A program made the translations under genes and the position numbers. From contig JAJRYV010000077.1 in the NCBI GenBank assembly GCA_024275575.1, forward strand, positions 1 to 64,000: 64,000 nucleotides of DNA, read 5' to 3'. This stretch comes from a bacterium. GTDB lineage: Bacteria > Zhuqueibacterota > Zhuqueibacteria > Zhuqueibacterales > Geothermadaptataceae. Each line of letters starts with the position of its first letter. The stretch's first letter is position 1. This document shows positions 25,527 to 34,273 of this stretch, piece after piece. The notes below the pieces were generated by a model that was not told the DNA's origin, searched no databases, and saw only the letters and a program-made list of their open reading frames with translations.

Positions 25527-28500
25527 ATGAGCCCCCAGGAACAAAAACTGCGTGAATTATTAAAAGACAAAATTCTCGTGCTCGACGGCGCCATGGGCAC
25601 GATGATTCAAGAACATAACTTGAGTGAGGATGAATTTCGCGGTGAGCGGTTTCATCGCTGTGAAGGAACGTTAAAAGGCAATAACGACCTGCTCTCAATC
25701 ACACAGCCGGAAATTATCCGCAAAATCCATCACGATTTTCTCGAAGCCGGCGCGGATATCATCGAAACCAATACTTTTAACGGCTCGGCCTTGTCGCAGG
25801 AAGACTACCGGATGCAGCATCTGACCCACGAAATCAATTTTGCTGCTGCCCGGCTGGCGAAAGAATCGGTAGATGCATTTTCAAAAAAATATCCGGCCAA
25901 ACCTCGTTTTGTTGCCGGCGCCATCGGCCCCTCGAATAAAACCCTCAGCATTTCACCGGATGTCGACGACCCCGGTTTTCGTGCCGTTACTTTTGATCAG
26001 GTCGTCGAAGCTTATTATGTACAGGTGGGCGGACTCATTGAGGGCGGAGTTGATATTCTTTTGGTTGAAACAATTTTTGACACCCTCATGGCGAAAGCAG
26101 CTCTTTTTGCCATCCAAAAATATTTTGCAGAAAACAGCATCAGCCTGCCGCTGATGATTTCAGGTACAATCGTCGATGCCAGCGGCCGCACACTTTCCGG
26201 GCAGACGACCGAAGCTTTTTATAATTCCATCGTTCATGCTGAAAACTTATTGAGCATCGGACTCAATTGCGCTCTCGGTTCCGAGCAGATGCGACCCTTT
26301 GTCGATGAGCTGTCGCGCATCGCGACCTGCCCGGTGAGTCTTTATCCCAACGCCGGCTTGCCCAATGAATTTGGCGGTTATGACGAAACCCCGACAGCGA
26401 TGGCGGCTGTTCTGCGCGATTTTGCCGAGGCCGGTTTTGTCAATCTCATCGGCGGCTGTTGCGGTACTACACCGGAGCATATCGCTGCCCTCGCTGAAAC
26501 AGTGGCAACCTGCAGATCACGTTTGATTCCCGAACGCCCAATCAGACTACGCCTGAGCGGGCTCGAACCACTGACACTGCGCCCGGACAGCAATTTTGTC
26601 AATATCGGCGAGCGCACCAACGTCGCCGGGTCGCGCAAATTCGCCCGGTTGATTCGTGAAAAAAAATACGAAGAAGCGCTCTCGGTCGCGCGGGATCAGG
26701 TGGAAAACGGCGCTCAGATCATCGATATCAACATGGATGAGGGCCTACTCGATTCCGAGCAGGCGATGAAAACTTTTTTGAATTTAATCGCCACGGAGCC
26801 GGAGATCAGCCGCGTGCCGCTGATGCTCGATTCGTCGAAATGGTCGGTACTTGAGGCGGGCTTGAAATGCGTGCAGGGCAAATGTATCGTTAATTCCATA
26901 AGCCTGAAAGAGGGTGAAAAAGAGTTTAAAAACCGGGCTCGAAAAATTCGCAGTTACGGCGCTGCCGCGATCGTCATGGCTTTCGATGAAAACGGACAGG
27001 CTGTGAGCTTCGAACATAAAATCAAAATTTGCCGGCGAGCCTACGAAATACTGACACAGGAGATGGGATTTCCGCCGCAGGATATCATTTTCGACCCCAA
27101 TATTTTAACCGTTGCCACCGGGATTGAAGAGCATAATGATTATGCCCTCGCTTTCATCGAAGCAACGCGCTGGATCAAGGAAAACCTGCCGCATACGAGC
27201 GTTAGCGGCGGAGTGAGTAATATCTCATTCTCCTTCCGCGGTAACGATGTTATCCGCGAGGCCATGCATTCAGCATTTCTCTTTCACGCGGTCAAAGCCG
27301 GGCTGGATATGGGCATTGTCAATGCCGGACAATTGGCAATCTACGAAGATATCGATCCGGATTTACTCGAACGGGTGGAAGATGTTCTGTTGAATCGCCA
27401 TACGGATGCTACCGAACGGCTTGTCGATTTTGCAGAGAATTTCAAACAGCAAGCAAAACAGGAGAAGCAAAAGGATGAATGGCGGCAGGCCGCTGTCGAA
27501 TCGCGCCTGCAGCATGCGATGATTAAAGGCATCATCGAGTTCATCGAAACTGATATCGAAGAAGCGCGGCTGAAACTGGGCGATCCACTGCAAGTCATCG
27601 AGGGGCCGCTGATGTCGGGAATGAATGTCGTCGGTGACCTTTTCGGCAGCGGTAAAATGTTTCTGCCACAGGTGGTTAAAAGTGCACGGGTGATGAAAAA
27701 AGCCGTCGCCTATTTAATTCCATTTATTGAAAAAGAAAAAGCCCGCTCCCGAAATCAGAAAAAAACACCAAAAGTTTTGCTGGCAACGGTAAAAGGCGAT
27801 GTGCATGATATCGGTAAAAATATCGTCAGTGTGGTGCTGGCCTGCAATAATTTTGAAGTGATCGACCTCGGTGTGATGGTGCCGGCGGAAAGAATTCTTG
27901 CCGAGGCGCAAAAACACCAAGTTGATATCATCGGGCTCAGCGGTTTGATCACCCCCTCGCTCGACGAAATGGTGCATGTGGCGCATGAGATGCAACGGCT
28001 TGGCCTCAGGCTCCCTCTGCTCATCGGTGGCGCCACCACCTCACGGGTGCATACGGCTGTTAAAATCGCTCCCGAATATTCGCAGCCAACCCTGCATGTG
28101 CTCGACGCTTCACGCAGTGTGCCTGCTGTGAGCAAACTGACGGCTGCGGCTGCTGCAAAATTTGGCGATGAAATTCAGAGCGTAAACAAAAAATTGCGGC
28201 AAGATTACCTGCAAAGGCAGTCTGGTAAAAAGCTTCTTTCACTGGTGGAAGCACGGCAGAACCGCTTGCAGATCGATTGGCCGCAGATGCAAATTGTGCC
28301 CCCGGAAAAGCCCGGAATTCATCTCGAAAATGAGGTCGATCTGGCGATTCTGCGCCAATATATCGACTGGACACCATTTTTTATCACCTGGGAGATGAAG
28401 GGCAGGTATCCGCAAATTTTCGAAAAGCCACTAATCGGCCACGAAGCCAAACGCCTTTATGAAGACGCAAACAAATTGCTCGATCAAATTATCACACAGC

Positions 28501-29219
28501 GATTGATCACCGCCAAAGGGGTGACCGGCATTTTCCCCGCCAACAGCATTGGTGACGACATCGAAGTTTACCGCGATGAAAACAGCGATCAAGTGTTGGC
28601 GACTTTTCACACATTACGCCAGCAAACGCAGAAATCGAGAGGGAAAACCAACCGCGCCCTTGCAGATTTTATTGCACCGAAAGCAGATGGACAAAAAGAT
28701 TATCTCGGTGCTTTTGCCGTGACTACCGGGCACGGTGTTGCCAAATTAGTGGCAAAATTCGAAGCGGAGCACGACGATTATCAGGCGATTCTCGTCAAAG
28801 CCCTGGCCGATCGTCTCGCTGAAGCCTTTGCTGAATATTTACATGAAAAAGTGCGCAAACAATTGTGGGGTTACGCCGCCGGTGAAACCTGGAATACGGG
28901 TGAATTGATCAAAGAACGATTTCAGGGCATCCGCCCGGCGCCGGGATATCCCGCACAGCCCGACCACACGGAGAAACAAACACTGTTTAATTTACTCGAT
29001 GTTGAAAAACATTGCGGCATCGCGCTCACCGAGCATCTCGCCATGACGCCGGCTGCTTCGGTGTGCGGTTTATATTTCGCCAACGAGCATGCACGCTATT
29101 TTAATCTCGGACCCATTACCCGGGATCAGCTTGCCGATTATGCCCGGCGAAAAAATATATCGCAAGAAGTGGCAGAACGATGGTTGCGGCAGAATTTGAT
29201 AGCGAAAAATGGAAAATAA
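25527..29219 (+). CDS. metH: Cobalamin-dependent methionine synthase, full length
   Basis: About 1230 residues, the full four-module length. Module 1 binds homocysteine through zinc cysteines near 247 (GLNCALG) and 310-311 ([10 protein letters not shown]). Module 2 binds methyltetrahydrofolate ([14 protein letters not shown], about 362). Module 3 binds cobalamin, with the lower-ligand His near 759 in [11 protein letters not shown]. Module 4 is the AdoMet reactivation domain, with [12 protein letters not shown] near 1139. ATG 25527 is preferred over TTG 25521. It transfers the methyl group from folate to homocysteine, closing the cycle with metK and ahcY about 20 kb away. I see no cobalamin riboswitch in the short upstream gaps. 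Confidence 0.96.
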   Translation: MSPQEQKLRELLKDKILVLDGAMGTMIQEHNLSEDEFRGERFHRCEGTLKGNNDLLSITQPEIIRKIHHDFLEAGADIIETNTFNGSALSQEDYRMQHLTHEINFAAARLAKESVDAFSKKYPAKPRFVAGAIGPSNKTLSISPDVDDPGFRAVTFDQVVEAYYVQVGGLIEGGVDILLVETIFDTLMAKAALFAIQKYFAENSISLPLMISGTIVDASGRTLSGQTTEAFYNSIVHAENLLSIGLNCALGSEQMRPFVDELSRIATCPVSLYPNAGLPNEFGGYDETPTAMAAVLRDFAEAGFVNLIGGCCGTTPEHIAALAETVATCRSRLIPERPIRLRLSGLEPLTLRPDSNFVNIGERTNVAGSRKFARLIREKKYEEALSVARDQVENGAQIIDINMDEGLLDSEQAMKTFLNLIATEPEISRVPLMLDSSKWSVLEAGLKCVQGKCIVNSISLKEGEKEFKNRARKIRSYGAAAIVMAFDENGQAVSFEHKIKICRRAYEILTQEMGFPPQDIIFDPNILTVATGIEEHNDYALAFIEATRWIKENLPHTSVSGGVSNISFSFRGNDVIREAMHSAFLFHAVKAGLDMGIVNAGQLAIYEDIDPDLLERVEDVLLNRHTDATERLVDFAENFKQQAKQEKQKDEWRQAAVESRLQHAMIKGIIEFIETDIEEARLKLGDPLQVIEGPLMSGMNVVGDLFGSGKMFLPQVVKSARVMKKAVAYLIPFIEKEKARSRNQKKTPKVLLATVKGDVHDIGKNIVSVVLACNNFEVIDLGVMVPAERILAEAQKHQVDIIGLSGLITPSLDEMVHVAHEMQRLGLRLPLLIGGATTSRVHTAVKIAPEYSQPTLHVLDASRSVPAVSKLTAAAAAKFGDEIQSVNKKLRQDYLQRQSGKKLLSLVEARQNRLQIDWPQMQIVPPEKPGIHLENEVDLAILRQYIDWTPFFITWEMKGRYPQIFEKPLIGHEAKRLYEDANKLLDQIITQRLITAKGVTGIFPANSIGDDIEVYRDENSDQVLATFHTLRQQTQKSRGKTNRALADFIAPKADGQKDYLGAFAVTTGHGVAKLVAKFEAEHDDYQAILVKALADRLAEAFAEYLHEKVRKQLWGYAAGETWNTGELIKERFQGIRPAPGYPAQPDHTEKQTLFNLLDVEKHCGIALTEHLAMTPAASVCGLYFANEHARYFNLGPITRDQLADYARRKNISQEVAERWLRQNLIAKNGK

Positions 29220-29706
29220 ACCGGTAAAAATCCAAAAAGGCACGCTCCTTTCACCGGATAACAAATATCAGTACGCCCTGTGGCGTATCTGGAATGCAGA
29301 AAAACCGTTGGTATTTTTTATCACCCTGAATCCGACGCTAAAAGAGGAAAACAGCGATAGCGCGACGATTTTAAAATGCGTCGAATTGGGTAACAAACTC
29401 GGCTTCGGCGGTGTGATCATCGGCCATCTGTTTGCTTTTCGCTGTGATGATCCCAATGAATTTATCAACACGGATGATCCCATCGGCCCGGAAAATGACG
29501 CCTGCATCGAGCGCTTCGTCAAACAGGCAAAAACCGTCATCGCTGCCTGGGGGATGCGCGGCACTTTCATGGAGCGTCACGACGCCATTATGCGGAAAAT
29601 TTCTAATCTGCACTGTTTCGGTATTACGGAAAACGGGCAGCCCGTGCACCCGCTGGCGGTTACGGAAAAAGCCGAGCTCAAAGGCATTAAAGTGGATCGT
29701 GGGTAA
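29209..29706 (+). CDS. DUF1643-family protein
   Basis: A 165-residue cytoplasmic protein whose reading matches the DUF1643 pattern: [41 protein letters not shown] and [10 protein letters not shown]. The function of the family is not established. It overlaps the end of metH by 11 bases in another frame, so it is probably the last gene of the 24910-29706 transcript. No terminator is visible before the convergent helicase gene. Confidence 0.8.
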   Translation: MENKPVKIQKGTLLSPDNKYQYALWRIWNAEKPLVFFITLNPTLKEENSDSATILKCVELGNKLGFGGVIIGHLFAFRCDDPNEFINTDDPIGPENDACIERFVKQAKTVIAAWGMRGTFMERHDAIMRKISNLHCFGITENGQPVHPLAVTEKAELKGIKVDRG

Positions 29707-29743
29707 ATTTTCCCTAAATCACGTATGATCTATCAGTCATCAG

Positions 29744-32317
29744 CTAAAAATTACATCGTTCACTCATTCCGTTTTGACGGTCATCTTTTTCATCCTGCCC
29801 GCCGACAAACTCTGAAATATCATTAAATATAGTACTGCCCGGACCGACGATAACTTTGCAATTCGGCAGCGAGGCGAGAAAAAGTTTACCGTAAAATTTG
29901 CTGATGATGCGCTTGTCGAGAATGAGCACGACGCCGGTGTCGGTTTTGGTGCGGATCAGGCGGCCGAAACCCTGTTTAAATTTGAGTATCGCCTGCGGTA
30001 CTGAGTATTCCATAAATGAATTGCCGCCACCTGCTTCGATCGCTTCAACACGGGCTTCGATTATCGGCTCATTGGGTACGCGAAACGGCAGCCGCGGGAT
30101 GATCACCTGCACCAGCGCCTCACCCTGCACATCCACCCCTTCCCAGAAACTGTCGGTACCGAAAAGCGTTGAGCGATTTTCTGTGCGAAAACGGTTGAGC
30201 AGAAAATGTCGTCCCTGCTCTCCCTGTTTCAGCAATGTGATATCACGGCGCCCAAGTTGTAAACACAGCTCTTCAAACATCTGATCCATCAGGGAATAGG
30301 AAGTAAACAAAGCAAAAGTATTGCCGCCGGCCGCAACGATGGCATTATGCAGATAATCGCGTAACTGTGTGCGAAACGACGTCGAGTTCGGTTCAGCGAT
30401 ATCGGTGGGAATACAGATCATCGCCTGTTTCTTGAAATTAAAAGGCGACTGCAGCAAGGAATAGATGCATTTGTTTTTTTCCAGCCGATCAAGTCCGAAA
30501 CGATGGGAAAAATATTTGAATTCGCCGCCGACAGCCAGCGTAGCCGAGGTCATGATCACCGTTGGAATGCGTTCGAAAACCGTGTTTTTCAGAATTGCTG
30601 CCACTTCAATCGGTGCAGTGCAAAAGCGCACGATCTGTCCAATACGGCTCTCACGGGCTTCGATCCAGCGGACATTGGTTTCATCTTTTTGCAATACTGC
30701 AACATGCAAATCGCGTGTGGTGCCGGTGATGCGGTCGACCTGCGCTTTGAGATCGACAATCAGTGAAAGGGTCTCTTCCCCGAAAATATGTTTGCCTTTT
30801 AAAATGCACGGAATAATTTTTTGCAAGGTTTCAGCAAGTTCGTGTAGAAACTTGATTAAAAACGGAATACCATCGATGGTATTTGCCCACTCCTCGCTGG
30901 CGCGAACATCATTAGTGATGCGGATTTTGGAAGATTTGTAGGGGCTTTTTTCGTTTTTCACCGTCCAGTAAAAAACACGTTCGGTGACGGCCTGCAATTG
31001 TTCGCGCACTTTGGTGAGCCGTTCGATGGCCTGGTTGTTGACCAGATCGTAAAGCTCATTTTGTAAATCAGCGGGCAGTTTATTGGCTGATTTTTTCAAT
31101 GAAAATGACAGCGAAGCCAGCAAACCGGTAACTTTTTTGCCTTTGATGCGATGCAAGCGATTGAGCGTACGCAACATACCCTGGTGCGTCACGGTAACGC
31201 CGAAATAGCGCGAGGCCACGTCTTCCAAATGGTGTGCCTCGTCTAAAATCACTCGATCATAATTCGGCAATACTGCCACCTCGCTCGCACTGCCCACCGC
31301 GCTGCGCACAGAAATATCGGCAAACAGCAAATGGTGATTTACCACGAGAAGGTCTGCGGTTGAGGCGCGGCGGCGGGCATTATAGAAAAAACATTTGTTA
31401 AAAAACCGGCAGCGTTTTTTTAAAGTCGTGTCGCTCTCGGATTGCACCGCTTCCCAGAGTTGGCTGTTGGGTGTGCTGTTGAGATCGGCACGGCTGCCAT
31501 CACGGGTTTTCTGCGCCCATTTCCACAGTTGATCGATTTGCGCCTGTGTGCCGTCAAAATCAAAGCTTGCCGGTTTATGAACCAGATCGTTTAATTTGCG
31601 CAGGCAGAGATAATTAGAGCGGCCTTTCACCAGTTCAGCACGGAATTTTTTCGGAAAAATCGACTGTAACAAAGGAATATCTTTGTCGATCAACTGCTGC
31701 TGCAAATTGATCGTATTGGTGGAAACGACGATGCGTTTGCCGTTGGCCAACGCCCAGGCGATGGCCGGCAACAAATAAGCAAGTGTTTTTCCGGTACCGG
31801 TTCCCGCCTCGATCAAAGCGATTTTTTCATGGTTAAACGCTGCTGCGACAGCTGCCATCATCGCCAGTTGCGGTTCGCGTTTTTCATAATTTTCCAGACT
31901 TTTGGACAACGGCCCGGAATCATCGAGAAAATTATTCAGCCATGACACATCGACCTGCTGTAATTCGGCAAAAGCAGCCGGTTCCACCACAACATAAATT
32001 TGATCGGCTTTATTGTTGACGATATAAAATCCGGCGCCATCATTGCCCACATGGCTGGCGATAGAATTATCGGCAATGGAGGGTGTGAGACTGCCGGATG
32101 GGTGGTTATGAATGAGAATATCGCCTTTTTTGCAGTTTGCGATAATCGCCGGCACCGCGGTTTTATTGCCACGTGCCATCACCGAAACCTCTTCGACGAT
32201 CTGTTTCTCATTGCAGCGACCGATAAAATAAACCTCATTATTGCCGGCATCGACGATTTCCTGGCGGATCTGCTCGCAGGTTTCAGGCGAGAGGTATTTT
32301 TCTATTTTCAAGGCCAT
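29744..32317 (-). CDS. JAMM (RadC-like) domain fused to a DinG-type helicase
   Basis: A single 857-residue protein. Residues 1-110 form a JAB/MPN domain with a complete JAMM motif: Glu28, His70-x-His72, Ser80 and Asp83 in HNHPSGSLTPSIAD, like RadC. From about 130 on it is an XPD/DinG superfamily 2 helicase: Walker A GTGTGKT (to 178), DEAH (359-362), and late motifs SDSFWEGVD-like GTDSFWEGVDV and GFGRLIRT. In DinG four cysteines hold a 4Fe-4S cluster. Here Cys238, Cys303 and Cys309 match, but the position of the fourth (298) is Thr. It probably unwinds DNA or R-loops during repair. The fusion is discussed under findings. Confidence 0.9.
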   Translation of the reverse strand: MALKIEKYLSPETCEQIRQEIVDAGNNEVYFIGRCNEKQIVEEVSVMARGNKTAVPAIIANCKKGDILIHNHPSGSLTPSIADNSIASHVGNDGAGFYIVNNKADQIYVVVEPAAFAELQQVDVSWLNNFLDDSGPLSKSLENYEKREPQLAMMAAVAAAFNHEKIALIEAGTGTGKTLAYLLPAIAWALANGKRIVVSTNTINLQQQLIDKDIPLLQSIFPKKFRAELVKGRSNYLCLRKLNDLVHKPASFDFDGTQAQIDQLWKWAQKTRDGSRADLNSTPNSQLWEAVQSESDTTLKKRCRFFNKCFFYNARRRASTADLLVVNHHLLFADISVRSAVGSASEVAVLPNYDRVILDEAHHLEDVASRYFGVTVTHQGMLRTLNRLHRIKGKKVTGLLASLSFSLKKSANKLPADLQNELYDLVNNQAIERLTKVREQLQAVTERVFYWTVKNEKSPYKSSKIRITNDVRASEEWANTIDGIPFLIKFLHELAETLQKIIPCILKGKHIFGEETLSLIVDLKAQVDRITGTTRDLHVAVLQKDETNVRWIEARESRIGQIVRFCTAPIEVAAILKNTVFERIPTVIMTSATLAVGGEFKYFSHRFGLDRLEKNKCIYSLLQSPFNFKKQAMICIPTDIAEPNSTSFRTQLRDYLHNAIVAAGGNTFALFTSYSLMDQMFEELCLQLGRRDITLLKQGEQGRHFLLNRFRTENRSTLFGTDSFWEGVDVQGEALVQVIIPRLPFRVPNEPIIEARVEAIEAGGGNSFMEYSVPQAILKFKQGFGRLIRTKTDTGVVLILDKRIISKFYGKLFLASLPNCKVIVGPGSTIFNDISEFVGGQDEKDDRQNGMSERCNF

Positions 32318-32458
32318 TACTTATAATAAATTCAGGTGATATTGCCCTGTGATCGGGTGTTTGGCGTAATATTATATTCTACGATAATTTAGGGCTAATC
32401 ATAGTGGATTCAAAACAGAAACTGGAAATCCAGTGAGATTCTTTGCCGGCAGGTAGGC

Positions 32459-32494
32459 GAAAAAAAGCCTTGATGCGTGTATTGGCACCAAGGC
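32459..32494 (-). terminator. Intrinsic terminator of the kinase/phosphatase operon
   Basis: On the minus strand GCCTTG/CAAGGC (32489-32494 with 32467-32472) forms a stem around a 16-base loop with partial inner pairing, followed by T7 or T8. It lies about 75 bp after the phosphatase stop. A further inverted repeat, GAGCGGT/ACCGCTC, at 32503-32518 lies between. Confidence 0.7.
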
Positions 32495-32568
32495 ATAAAT
32501 GTGAGCGGTCTACCGCTCCCGCGGGAGCTCCTGTCAATAAAATAGAATGCAAAAGCAAAACTTGCAGA

Positions 32569-34245
32569 TTATTTTTTCAATACTTTGAGAATAAGTACGG
32601 TGAGGTCATCGTGCTGTTGCTGGCCTTCGGTGTGCTCTTCGATACGCTGCAGCACGCAGTTCAAAACTTCCTGCGCCGTTGCCCGCGTTTTTTTCTTGAT
32701 AAATTCCTGTGCAGCAATGCGGATTTTTTCCAACCCTAACTGCTGCATACCCTGATCCATCGCTTCGGTGACACCATCGGTGTAAAAAATTACGACGTCG
32801 CCGGCATTCAGTATTATCGTTCGCTCCTTGCCCCTGTTTTCCTCCAAAATACCCAACGCCGTGGCACTGCTCTTAAGAAATTCAAACCCACCGTCTTTTT
32901 TCAAAACCAGGGGCGGATTGTGGCCGGCATTGACATATTTGAGCATCCGGTTTTCGTGTTCATAGAGGCAAAAAAAGAAAGTGGCAAACAAACCTTCTGC
33001 TGTGCACTCCCCGATGAGCTGATTGATATTAGCAACGATTTGTTCAGGATTTTTTTCATAGGAAATTTGTGCGCGCAAACTCCCCTGCAGGCTGGACATC
33101 ACCAGCGCAGCACCGACGCCTTTTCCGGCAATATCGGCGATAGCGAGCGCCAGGGTGTCCTCGTCGACCTTTAACACATCATAATAATCGCCGCCGACAT
33201 AACCCTGCGCCCGGGAAAAGGCCGCGAGATCGGTTTTGGGGATTTTTACCAGTTCCCGCGGCAAGAGGCGGTTCTGGATTTTTTCTGCCAGCAAAAGCTC
33301 GCTGTTGATTTTTTTCTTTTCCAGTGCTTCGCTGTAAAGAAATGTATTTTCAATGGCGACAACAGCCTGACTTAACAAACTCTGAAGCAAATTGACTTTA
33401 CGCTTATCGAGACGGCGGCCGCGTTTTAAAACCCGCATGACGATGACGCCAAGTACTTTGCGCGGTCCGGTTTCGTCATCCATCAGTTTGCGCGAACGCA
33501 GGGATACGGCCAGCATGCGGTACGAACGGCCGACGATGTCATCGAGGTCTTCGATGAATTCCTGTTTTTCATTTTTATGAAAAACGTAGTGTTTGCCATG
33601 CGAAGCCATTTTTAGCGCCAGGTTTTGTGCCTCGTTGCGCAGACTGCTGTCTTCTCCGAAGAGCCGCAAATTGCGCGAAAGCTGTAGTTGCCATTCACCC
33701 GAGTCATCCGGCAGCCAGAGCATGGCGTCGCTGGCATTGGTCATAGCGACAACGCCGTCCAAAATGGTGTTCAGCACTTCGTCGAGCATATTTTTACTTT
33801 GGATTTCGCGTGAGATTTTCAACAGAGTTTCCTGCAAAAATTCTCCGGTACGCGACAAAACCTGGTCTTCCGGGAATTCTCCTTCGGAATAATAAAAATG
33901 CAGCGTCGCCGCACCGATTTGAATGATGTCGTAATTTTTCAAGCGGCAGTGGTTGATCTGCTTGCCGTTGACCATCACACCGTTTTTGCTTTTGAGATTT
34001 TCGATGAAGTAAATATCATCCTGATAATAAATACGCGCATGTTTGCGGGAAACAGCCGCATCATCGAGGTAAACTTCCGAAGCCGGGTCGCGCCCGACGT
34101 AGTAATCGTGAGTAAAAACATAGAGCGTTGTATCATTCCCCATCCTGTCGACGAGCCTGATTTTAGCCCGGAACATGCGCTGGTTGCAATGTTCGCAATA
34201 GAGCACATTTTTGAAATTGTCTTTATTGCAATGCTCACATTTCAT
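32569..34245 (-). CDS. FHA-GAF-PP2C (SpoIIE-type) serine phosphatase
   Basis: A 558-residue cytoplasmic protein with four parts. Residues 3-20 form a zinc ribbon (CEHC...CEHC). Residues about 35-115 form an FHA domain (YVGRDPASEVYLDDAAVSRKHARI, SKNGVMVNG) that binds phosphothreonine. Residues about 145-300 look like a GAF sensor. Residues about 340-556 are a PP2C/RsbU-type phosphatase with metal-binding GDYYDV, DIAGKG and FYTDGVTE. It begins 28 bp after the Ser/Thr kinase gene on the same strand, so kinase, phosphopeptide reader and phosphatase are probably co-expressed. Substrates are likely anti-sigma antagonists or the kinase itself (inference). Confidence 0.9.
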   Translation of the reverse strand: MKCEHCNKDNFKNVLYCEHCNQRMFRAKIRLVDRMGNDTTLYVFTHDYYVGRDPASEVYLDDAAVSRKHARIYYQDDIYFIENLKSKNGVMVNGKQINHCRLKNYDIIQIGAATLHFYYSEGEFPEDQVLSRTGEFLQETLLKISREIQSKNMLDEVLNTILDGVVAMTNASDAMLWLPDDSGEWQLQLSRNLRLFGEDSSLRNEAQNLALKMASHGKHYVFHKNEKQEFIEDLDDIVGRSYRMLAVSLRSRKLMDDETGPRKVLGVIVMRVLKRGRRLDKRKVNLLQSLLSQAVVAIENTFLYSEALEKKKINSELLLAEKIQNRLLPRELVKIPKTDLAAFSRAQGYVGGDYYDVLKVDEDTLALAIADIAGKGVGAALVMSSLQGSLRAQISYEKNPEQIVANINQLIGECTAEGLFATFFFCLYEHENRMLKYVNAGHNPPLVLKKDGGFEFLKSSATALGILEENRGKERTIILNAGDVVIFYTDGVTEAMDQGMQQLGLEKIRIAAQEFIKKKTRATAQEVLNCVLQRIEEHTEGQQQHDDLTVLILKVLKK

Positions 34246-34273
34246 ATCGCACTGGAATTTTAGGAGTAGACTA

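Noticed and set aside
32503-32518. Operator from the GAGCGGT/ACCGCTC inverted repeat
   Set aside because: It lies in the 3' region between a stop codon and a terminator, so a role in RNA folding is more likely than regulation of initiation.
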